Source of the DNA: Deltaproteobacteria bacterium
Lineage (GTDB): Bacteria > Desulfobacterota_B > Binatia > UBA9968
Assembly (NCBI GenBank): GCA_027297485.1
Contig: JAPUHZ010000366.1
Coordinates: 1-7,208, forward strand
Length of the DNA stretch: 7,208 bases
Direction: 5' to 3'
Made by a program: the position numbers and the translations under genes. Positions within the stretch are counted from its first letter, which is position 1, and each line of letters begins with the position of its first letter. Positions 1-5,481 of this stretch are shown piece by piece. The notes below the pieces were generated by a model that ran no database searches, was not told the origin of the DNA, and was given only the letters and a program-made list of their open reading frames with translations.

Positions 1-141
1 CCTTGTAGACCACCCCCCGTCCTCTCCAAGGGTGGCTATTCCCACCGCCCGGGCCAGAACGCAACCTTCACGTCCCTGTGCCCGCGCTCTCCAGGACTCG
101 CCCCTCGGTCGCCTGATGACACCTTACTAATGAACTCCTTA
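1..141. other. Gap without convincing gene, left edge
   Basis: This stretch lies just past the stop codon of the amidohydrolase and looks more GC-rich than the neighbouring genes. Short open frames cross it on both strands, but none has a start codon with a ribosome binding site or a recognisable motif. I see no hairpin followed by a T-run that would terminate the leftward operon. It could be intergenic or part of a gene continuing off the window. Confidence 0.5.
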
Positions 142-1515
142 TTAATTTGGGCTGGGTCTAACCATACGCCCGACGGCTTTTCCGACTACCTCTCCATCGC
201 GCATCTGGATATGGCCGCGGACAATCGTGCATACGGGCATGCCCTTGATCTTCCAGCCGTGCCAGGGTGAGGGCTTATTTTTGCTGTGAAGTTTATTGAC
301 ATCAATGGTCCCCTCTTTTTCCATGTCTACAATCGTCAAATCCCCGTCTGATCCGAGACGGATCGCGCCCTTTTTTGGGTAGATCTGCCAGACCTTGGCA
401 GGGTTTTCCGAGGTGAGTTTGACGTATTGGTTCAGGGTCATTCGCCCTTTGTTGACCTCGGTCAGAATCAGCGGGACTCCTGTCTCTACGCCGCAGAAGC
501 CGGAGATGCAATCCCAGATCGCCGGCTTCAACATCTTGCCGTAAAGATCCGATCCCTTTTCCTCCAGCGTATGGGGTGAGTGGTCTGTAGCGATCATATC
601 AACGTAACCGTTCAACAGGCCGTCCCATAGGACCTCTCCATGGTCTTTGCTCCTGACCGGTGGGTTCATCTTCAACAGAGAGCCTACCTCCGCCATGTCC
701 TTGTAATCTCTGAGAAGGTAATGAGGCCCCGTCTCGGCAGTTACCCTCAGGCCCCGCGCCTTGGCGTCCCGCACCATCCAAGCAGCCTGCTTGGAGCTCA
801 TGTGGAGGACGTGCAGTTTGGTTCCAAAGGTTTCGGCGAAGAAGAGGGCGTGGTGAACCGACTCGGCTTCGCAAAGATAAGGACGGGAGGATTCCCAATG
901 GATAGGGTCGTTTTTGCCTTCAGCCTTCAGCCGATTCAGGTTGTGATACATGATCTGGCGGTTCTCCGCGTGGATGCAGAGCGGTAGCTTGGATTCGGTG
1001 ATATTGCGGAAGGTCTCCGTGCAAATTCCGTCGTCGGGGAAAGGGAGGTTGCCGATGGTCTCACCGAAGAAGATTTTGTAGCCCACCGCGCCGACCTCGG
1101 CCATGGGCAGGATCTGATCCGCGTTGGTTTGAACCGCTACGCCCAGAACGCTGAAATCCACCAGGGACTTTTGTTCCGCGAGTCGCTGTTTCTCTTGCAC
1201 GTGCTCCGGGCCTGTAGTGGGAGGGACCGTGTTAGGCATGTCAACCACCATGGTCACGCCGCCGCAAACCGCCGCGGTTGAACCAGTGCCGAAGTCTTCC
1301 TTGTAAGTCAGTCCGGGCTCACGAAAGTGGACATGGCCGTCGATAATCCCGGGCAGGACATGTTTTCCATGCGCGTCGATCTCTTCGTTGCCCCGGGGTA
1401 GGACGTCGTCGGTGCCAATGGCCACAAATTTTTCGTCCTTGATGGCAACACCACCTTTGAAGGTCTCCTCGGGCAACACCACCCATCCGTTTTTAATAAC
1501 TAGGTCTGCGTTCAT
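142..1515 (-). CDS. Dihydroorotase/allantoinase-like cyclic amidohydrolase
   Basis: A 457-residue metal-dependent hydrolase of the amidohydrolase superfamily, close to the usual length of allantoinase and dihydroorotase-type enzymes (E. coli AllB is about 453). Family members open cyclic amide or imide rings such as dihydroorotate, allantoin or hydantoins in the cytoplasm. The binuclear metal site is complete: H61 and H63 in DGHVHFREPG, the bridging lysine K147 in GYKIFF, H182 in IHAEN, H238 in LHVLHMSS and D311 in ATDHSPH. R65 and N95 (DMPNT) match the substrate-carboxylate residues of true dihydroorotases, so a ring carrying an acidic group is plausible. The start ATG has AGGAGG four bases upstream and overlaps the stop of the GntR gene by one base, implying translational coupling. 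No pyrimidine-synthesis genes are nearby and the partner is a GntR regulator, so I favour a catabolic role. The exact substrate is unknown; an allantoinase, hydantoinase or dihydroorotase label would be a guess. Confidence 0.93.
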   Translation of the reverse strand: MNADLVIKNGWVVLPEETFKGGVAIKDEKFVAIGTDDVLPRGNEEIDAHGKHVLPGIIDGHVHFREPGLTYKEDFGTGSTAAVCGGVTMVVDMPNTVPPTTGPEHVQEKQRLAEQKSLVDFSVLGVAVQTNADQILPMAEVGAVGYKIFFGETIGNLPFPDDGICTETFRNITESKLPLCIHAENRQIMYHNLNRLKAEGKNDPIHWESSRPYLCEAESVHHALFFAETFGTKLHVLHMSSKQAAWMVRDAKARGLRVTAETGPHYLLRDYKDMAEVGSLLKMNPPVRSKDHGEVLWDGLLNGYVDMIATDHSPHTLEEKGSDLYGKMLKPAIWDCISGFCGVETGVPLILTEVNKGRMTLNQYVKLTSENPAKVWQIYPKKGAIRLGSDGDLTIVDMEKEGTIDVNKLHSKNKPSPWHGWKIKGMPVCTIVRGHIQMRDGEVVGKAVGRMVRPSPN

Positions 1516-2231
1516 TAATCCTCCTTTTCGATGATATGAAAATCACGTATCTCTTTTTTTTGCTTTAGGTCCGAAAGAAGGTTTTTCTTGCCCACCTGGA
1601 TATGGGCCCGAATGATCTTAACCGCTTCCTTTACGTTTCGCTTCTCCATGGCTGCTAAAAGCTTTAGGTGCTCCAGGTGGGCACTGACTCCGCGGGGCAG
1701 GTCGTATAGGCCATCGGTCTTTCTCTTGAGGATAATCCGATCGAAGACCTGTCCCAGGCTCTTCTTCAGGGTTTCATTGCCCCCGATCTCCACAATCGCC
1801 AGATGGATGTTTTGGTCGTAAATGAGCCGTTCCCGGGTGAACCGCTTTTGGATGTCATGACCGTAGAGCTCCATTTTCTGCCGCAACCTCTCCAAGAACT
1901 CGTCATTGAGATATCCAATAGCCTTTTCGACCGCAAAGGCCTCCAAAGCCTCCCTCAGATCATACAGTTCCTCTGCCTCTTGAATTCCGATCTCTTTACA
2001 GGTAAAACCTCGATTCGGGAGGAAAGACACGTACCCTTCCTGGACAAGACGAGTCAGCGCCTCCCGCACGGGGGTTCTACTAACACCAAGGCGCTCGCTG
2101 AGTTCCTGGTGGTGGAGCTTTTGGCCGGGCATGATCTCGTTGCGCAGGATGAGACCTTTGATTTCGTGATAAATTCGGGTAGAAAGGTTTCCAAACCCTC
2201 TTAAATGTGGTTTTCTTAGAGGGAAAGCCAT
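1515..2231 (-). CDS. GntR-family transcriptional regulator, FCD subfamily
   Basis: A 238-residue one-component regulator. Residues about 17-80 form the winged helix-turn-helix, with the typical run LHHQELSERLGVSRTPVREA (39-58) followed by a wing ending near GFTC. Residues about 85-225 form the helical FCD ligand-binding domain. D139 and H143 (D-x3-H), H188 and H210 fit the metal-binding residues of that domain, which usually recognises small carboxylic acids. It is the first gene of the leftward unit, immediately before the amidohydrolase, and faces the ABC transporter genes. Such regulators commonly repress themselves and the adjacent catabolic genes until an inducer binds; that is family knowledge, not shown here. 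The ATG at 2231 lacks a good Shine-Dalgarno (upstream bases read GCACCCCCG), but no better in-frame start precedes the DNA-binding domain. Confidence 0.93.
   Translation of the reverse strand: MAFPLRKPHLRGFGNLSTRIYHEIKGLILRNEIMPGQKLHHQELSERLGVSRTPVREALTRLVQEGYVSFLPNRGFTCKEIGIQEAEELYDLREALEAFAVEKAIGYLNDEFLERLRQKMELYGHDIQKRFTRERLIYDQNIHLAIVEIGGNETLKKSLGQVFDRIILKRKTDGLYDLPRGVSAHLEHLKLLAAMEKRNVKEAVKIIRAHIQVGKKNLLSDLKQKKEIRDFHIIEKED
1520..1525 (-). promoter_or_regulatory. Ribosome binding site of the amidohydrolase
   Basis: On the minus strand AGGAGG lies four bases before the ATG at 1515, inside the last codons of the regulator gene. It supports this start codon and coupled translation through the TAATG overlap. 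Confidence 0.75.
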
Positions 2232-2257
2232 CGGGGGTGCAATTTGTTATGAAAAAG

Positions 2258-2263
2258 TTTATA
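2258..2263 (-). promoter_or_regulatory. Candidate -10 box for the regulator operon
   Basis: The minus strand reads TATAAA here, about 27 bases before the regulator start codon, giving a short leader if used. No good -35 hexamer is found 16-18 bases upstream, so the call is weak. Confidence 0.3.
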
Positions 2264-2275
2264 CAATATTTCGCC

Positions 2276-2290
2276 TCGGAACCTATCCGA
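2276..2290. promoter_or_regulatory. Candidate operator: TCGGA-N5-TCCGA inverted repeat
   Basis: Perfect 5-bp arms flank a 5-bp spacer (ACCTA). If TATAAA at 2258-2263 is the leftward -10 box, this repeat would cover the -35 position, a sensible place for autorepression. The arms are short, so chance occurrence is possible, and the sequence does not match the general GT-N-AC pattern of GntR operators well. Confidence 0.3.
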
Positions 2291-2367
2291 TCCTGCCTTG
2301 CATGTCAAGAAATGCTGATGGATCTTGCAAAGGCAAAGGGATCTATGAAAAAATGATTGCCTAGGGA

Positions 2368-2380
2368 ACGTATAATATGT
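2368..2380 (+). promoter_or_regulatory. Candidate -10 box with overlapping palindrome, transporter operon
   Basis: The sequence ACGTATAATATGT contains a consensus TATAAT (2371-2376) and is nearly palindromic about its central base, with one mismatched pair. Transcription would begin roughly 15 bases before the permease start codon. No TTGACA-like -35 box sits 16-18 bases upstream (the bases there are mostly A), so the promoter may need an activator or the match may be accidental. A repressor binding the palindrome would block the -10 box. Confidence 0.4.
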
Positions 2381-2385
2381 GCGCT

Positions 2386-2390
2386 GGAGG
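2386..2390 (+). promoter_or_regulatory. Ribosome binding site deciding the permease start
   Basis: GGAGG lies nine bases before ATG at 2400. An in-frame GTG at 2379 would place this site inside the coding region, so ATG 2400 is the better start. Confidence 0.75.
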
Positions 2391-2399
2391 AATACTACT

Positions 2400-4127
2400 A
2401 TGAAGCGTTTTTTAAATTCCCAGACGCTGATCCTTGTAGGCTGTATCGTATTTGTTCTCTATCTGGCCGGTATCCCGCTAGTTATGCTTCTCTATGGTAG
2501 TCTGCGCAGTGCTCCCATAGGAGAACCGGGAGCTACCTTTACCATTCAGAACTACATCAACGCTTATGTCGATAGAGAATTCTACCTCCTCTTTTTGAAC
2601 TCCCTCCATTTTGGTCTCGGGACCTGTCTTGTCACCTTCCTGATAGGGACCTACCTGGCCTGGGTCAGCGAGCGGACCAATACGCCGTTTAAAAAGCTCT
2701 TTGTGGTGCTGTCGCTTATTCCTTTCATTATCCCGGGGATTCTCAGCACCATCGCATGGATCCTTCTCCTCAGCCCCAGGATCGGCCTGATCAATCTGGT
2801 GGTTCAGGGATTGTTAGGTTTGGAGTCTCCCCCTTTTAATGTCTACTCCATGGAGGGGATGATCTGGGCTGAGTCGATTCATCTCTACCCCCTGGTCTTT
2901 CTCTTGATGTCGGCGGCATTTCGCAACATGGATACCTCGCTGGAGGAGGCGGCCTTAGCGTCGGGCTCAACCACCTTTACGACTTTCAGCCGTATCACCC
3001 TCCCGCTCATGCGCCCGGCCATGTTCAGTGTCATGCTTATTATCTTTATTCGGGCGATCGAGGCCTTCGAGGTTCCGGCCTTGATTGGTGTCCCGGCAAG
3101 GATATCCGTCTTTACCACTAAGATCTTTCTCGCCGTCCATCAGTTTCCTTCGGATTTTGGGTTGGCCGGCTCCTATGCCGTCACGCTCCTGCTGATCAGT
3201 ACGGCGGGTGTGCTTATCTACGGAAGGATTACCAGGCGGGAAGAGCGCTACGCCACGGTCACGGGAAAAGGCTACCGGCCTAGGGTTCTTGACCTGGGGC
3301 CATGGAAATACGTTACCCTCGCCAGCGCCTTTTTGATCTTTTTCTTCGCCGTGATCCTTCCTGTTTTTGTGCTTCTCTGGTCCTCTTTAATTCCTTATTA
3401 CGGGATCCCTTCGCGTGAGCTCATGGCTAAGCTGACCCTAGATAATTATAAGTATATCCTGGACTATCCCTTGGCCTGGACCGCCTTCAAAAACAGCTTC
3501 ATTCTCTCTGTGGCTGCGCCCACACTGATCATGCTCCTGACCTCGGTGATCGCCTGGATCACGATAAAAACTAAGCTTCCTGGCAGGGCGTTGTTAGATA
3601 CTATGACTTTTATCCCAATCGCGATGCCGGGAATCGTGTTGGGCATTAGCCTTATCTGGGTTTACCTCATCTTAGCGAAAATGTCAGAAACTACACCGAT
3701 TTTAGGTTTTTTAAATATTTATGGGACCATGTGGGTTTTGCTGCTTGCTTATATTACAAAGTTCATGCCTTACGGTATCCGGGCAGCATCGGCCTCGATG
3801 ATCCAGATCAATAAGGAGCTTGAAGAGGCTTCTTTTGCGAGCGGCGGCACTTGGTTTCAGACCTTCAGGAAGGTCATTCTTCCCCTGCTTATGCCCGGGT
3901 TCACGGCCGGCTGGATTTATATCAGCATCATATCACTGAGGGAGCTTTCCACCTCGATTTTGCTTTACTCCTATGATAGCACCGTACTTTCCATTATGGC
4001 CTTTGACCTGTGGGAGGGCGGGCAGTACACCTATGTATGTGCCCTTGGGATCATGATGGTTTCTTTATTAATTGTTATGGCCTTAGTTGCTCGCAAACTT
4101 GGGGCCAAGCTAGGGATGGCGGCGTAG
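2400..4127 (+). CDS. ABC transporter permease, fused two-domain iron/AEP type
   Basis: A 575-residue inner-membrane protein made of two MetI-like permease domains in one chain, as in the FbpB/ThiP/PhnV group (COG1178-like), where one polypeptide replaces a permease pair. The first hydrophobic helix is at about residues 9-33. The two EAA loops that dock the ATPase are clear: EEAALASGSTTF...LPL (about 182-203) and EEASFASGGTWF...LPL (about 474-496). Multiple hydrophobic segments precede and follow each loop, with a charged linker near residues 278-295. ATG 2400 is preferred over GTG 2379 because of the GGAGG nine bases upstream. The ATPase gene follows after 84 bp. Relatives import ferric iron, thiamine, sulfate, spermidine or 2-aminoethylphosphonate. 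With no binding protein in the window and degradative enzymes nearby, an organic substrate is plausible but unproven. Confidence 0.92.
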   Translation: MKRFLNSQTLILVGCIVFVLYLAGIPLVMLLYGSLRSAPIGEPGATFTIQNYINAYVDREFYLLFLNSLHFGLGTCLVTFLIGTYLAWVSERTNTPFKKLFVVLSLIPFIIPGILSTIAWILLLSPRIGLINLVVQGLLGLESPPFNVYSMEGMIWAESIHLYPLVFLLMSAAFRNMDTSLEEAALASGSTTFTTFSRITLPLMRPAMFSVMLIIFIRAIEAFEVPALIGVPARISVFTTKIFLAVHQFPSDFGLAGSYAVTLLLISTAGVLIYGRITRREERYATVTGKGYRPRVLDLGPWKYVTLASAFLIFFFAVILPVFVLLWSSLIPYYGIPSRELMAKLTLDNYKYILDYPLAWTAFKNSFILSVAAPTLIMLLTSVIAWITIKTKLPGRALLDTMTFIPIAMPGIVLGISLIWVYLILAKMSETTPILGFLNIYGTMWVLLLAYITKFMPYGIRAASASMIQINKELEEASFASGGTWFQTFRKVILPLLMPGFTAGWIYISIISLRELSTSILLYSYDSTVLSIMAFDLWEGGQYTYVCALGIMMVSLLIVMALVARKLGAKLGMAA

Positions 4128-4133
4128 TCATCG

Positions 4134-4161
4134 GGATTCAGAATTCAGGAGGCAGGATTCA
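4134..4161 (+). repeat. Degenerate G[GA]ATTCA direct repeats
   Basis: Three copies of a 7-base unit occur in 28 bases: GGATTCA (4134-4140), GAATTCA (4141-4147) and GGATTCA (4155-4161), with AGGAGGC between the second and third. A further CGATTCA lies at 4189-4195. They fill the permease-ATPase gap. The pattern resembles short ATTCAG-rich intergenic repeats I associate with some deltaproteobacterial genomes, though I cannot confirm this here. No function is apparent; the internal AGGAGG is too far from the ATPase start to serve as its ribosome binding site. Confidence 0.6.
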
Positions 4162-4211
4162 AAATCTAAACTTTCGTATGAGAAATAACGATTCACAAAA
4201 TAGGGGGTGTG

Positions 4212-5360
4212 ATGTCAGAAAGTAAACGGATGGTCCAAATCGAGTCCTTGGAGAAGTACTTTGGTGAGGACAAGGATAGAGTCCATGTCCTGAAGAGCGT
4301 TTCGCTCGAAGTTCCGGAGGGCTCCCTTTATACCTTCTTGGGACCCAGCGGGTGTGGGAAGACCACGACGCTGAGATGCATTGCCGGGCTCGAAAGACCC
4401 GAAGGGGGAAAGATCACTATCGATGGTCAACAGGTCTTTGCCTCCGGTGAAAGGGTCTATGTGCCTACGAACCACCGTCCGATCGGGATGGTTTTTCAGT
4501 CTTATGCGATTTGGCCCCACATGACTGTTTTTGAAAATGTGGCCTATCCACTGACCATTCGGCGCCACCGTAAGAGCGAGATTAAAAAGAGAGTGGAGGA
4601 CGTATTGAAAGTTGTCGGTCTGGATGGGTTGGAAAATCGCCCGGCGCCGAAACTCTCTGGAGGGCAGCAGCAGCGAGTCGCCTTTGCTCGGGCTCTCGTG
4701 AACGAGCCCAAGGTGATGCTCCTGGACGAGCCGTTGAGCAACCTGGATGCCAAGCTGAGGGAGCAGATGCGTTTTGAGATCAAGGATCTTCAGAGGAGGG
4801 TCAATATCACGACTATTTACGTTACCCACGATCAGGGCGAAGCGCTTGCTATCTCCGATCAGATCGCTGTGATGCATGCAGGGAAGTTGATCGAGGTAGG
4901 CTCGCCTCATGAACTCTACTCCCGCCCCAAAAGAAAGTTTACGGCGACTTTCCTGGGTCTCACCAATCTGATAAAAGGGCGAGTGGTCGAATTGGGAAAG
5001 GATTCCAAGTTAGGGCGGATAGAGACCAACAAAGGGACCTTATTTTTTGTCCCCGCTGTCGGCCTGGAGAAGAACCAAGCTTCGGTGGTATCGATTCGTC
5101 CAGAGCACATCCAGGTCCATAAGCAGAAGCCGCAGGGGCTTGATAATATGGTGGAGGGGACGGTTAAGTTGGCGGTCTTTATGGGAGATGCCTACCACTG
5201 TCAGGTCGTTGTGGGAGACGACTTGTTACGGGTCCATACCCATCCTTTTCTCACCATGAGCCCCGGGGAAAAGGTTTACCTCTGTCTGGACCCTCAGAGT
5301 TGTAACGGCCTTCCCGCTGAAGACACTGAGGGAATGGACGAGTCGATGTTGGGAGACTAA
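4212..5360 (+). CDS. ABC transporter ATP-binding protein (FbpC/PotA-like)
   Basis: A 382-residue ATPase that powers the adjacent permease from the cytoplasmic face. All nucleotide-binding motifs are intact: Walker A GPSGCGKT (about 44-51), Q-loop FQSYAIWPHMTV (Q96), signature LSGGQQQR (148-155), Walker B VMLLDEP (168-174), D-loop SNLD and H-loop H206 in YVTHDQGEA. The C-terminal part (about 235-360) is the TOBE/OB-type regulatory region of the polyamine, iron and maltose importer ATPases, containing SIRPEHI. The length is usual for this family. The start is uncertain: GTG 4209, ATG 4212 and ATG 4230 are in frame. GGGGG at 4203-4207 favours 4212, while homology-like sequence (MVQIESLEKYFG) would also fit 4230. 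It belongs with the upstream permease; the substrate is not determinable from this subunit. Confidence 0.95.
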   Translation: MSESKRMVQIESLEKYFGEDKDRVHVLKSVSLEVPEGSLYTFLGPSGCGKTTTLRCIAGLERPEGGKITIDGQQVFASGERVYVPTNHRPIGMVFQSYAIWPHMTVFENVAYPLTIRRHRKSEIKKRVEDVLKVVGLDGLENRPAPKLSGGQQQRVAFARALVNEPKVMLLDEPLSNLDAKLREQMRFEIKDLQRRVNITTIYVTHDQGEALAISDQIAVMHAGKLIEVGSPHELYSRPKRKFTATFLGLTNLIKGRVVELGKDSKLGRIETNKGTLFFVPAVGLEKNQASVVSIRPEHIQVHKQKPQGLDNMVEGTVKLAVFMGDAYHCQVVVGDDLLRVHTHPFLTMSPGEKVYLCLDPQSCNGLPAEDTEGMDESMLGD

Positions 5361-5418
5361 TCGTGCCCGTTGCTCGTGCTCAGCCAACGATCTTTCACAA
5401 ACCTGAGCCACGAGCACG
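5361..5418. repeat. CTCGTGC-rich inverted repeat in ATPase-decarboxylase gap
   Basis: GCTCGTGCTCAG (5372-5383) pairs with CTGAGCCACGAGC (5402-5414) with one bulged base, leaving an 18-base loop. An alternative outer pairing is TCGTGC (5361-5366) with GCACGA (5413-5418). The element starts directly after the ATPase stop codon. No T-run follows, so it is not a standard intrinsic terminator. It may be a dispersed palindromic repeat or an RNA processing or stability element within the operon. Confidence 0.55.
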
Positions 5419-5467
5419 AATCTTGCAGTGACCACCTAAAGATGTAAGGATATCAGGAGTTGATTAA

Positions 5468-5475
5468 GGGAGGAG
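5468..5475 (+). promoter_or_regulatory. Strong ribosome binding site of the decarboxylase
   Basis: GGGAGGAG ends six bases before the ATG at 5482. It is the best Shine-Dalgarno of the rightward genes and fixes this start. The 121-bp gap could also hold a separate promoter, but I find no convincing -35/-10 pair. Confidence 0.75.
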
Positions 5476-5481
5476 CTTTGC

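Larger units (their letters stand above)
2232..2399. promoter_or_regulatory. Divergent promoter/operator region
   Basis: This is the only non-coding stretch between the leftward regulator-hydrolase unit and the rightward transporter-decarboxylase unit, so both promoters and the likely GntR operator should lie in it. It is AT-richer than the flanking genes. Visible elements are a TATAAT box at 2371-2376 (plus strand), a TATAAA box reading leftward at 2258-2263, an inverted repeat TCGGA-N5-TCCGA at 2276-2290, and an imperfect palindrome at 2368-2380 overlapping the TATAAT box. The individual assignments are tentative; the regulatory role of the region as a whole is strongly implied by the gene arrangement. 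Confidence 0.75.

Noticed and set aside
1..120. Minus-strand open frame whose translation includes CVLARAVGIATLGEDGGW, possibly the start of another gene
   Set aside because: It has in-frame stops just upstream (TAG, TAA), no start codon with a ribosome binding site, and I recognise no family. The high GC content makes open frames common by chance.
131..148. AT-rich sequence around the amidohydrolase stop as a terminator
   Set aside because: The arms do not pair well and there is no T-run in the leftward direction.
2357..2362. TTGCCT as a -35 box for the TATAAT at 2371
   Set aside because: The spacing is only eight bases, far from the usual 16-18.
4215..4910. Long minus-strand open frame (231 codons) opposite the ATPase gene
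   Set aside because: It is fully antisense to a gene with all ABC ATPase motifs; its translation shows no family motif.
5422..5450. TTGCAG...AAGGAT as a separate promoter for the decarboxylase gene
   Set aside because: The -10 match is poor and no better pair exists; readthrough from the transporter genes explains expression equally well.
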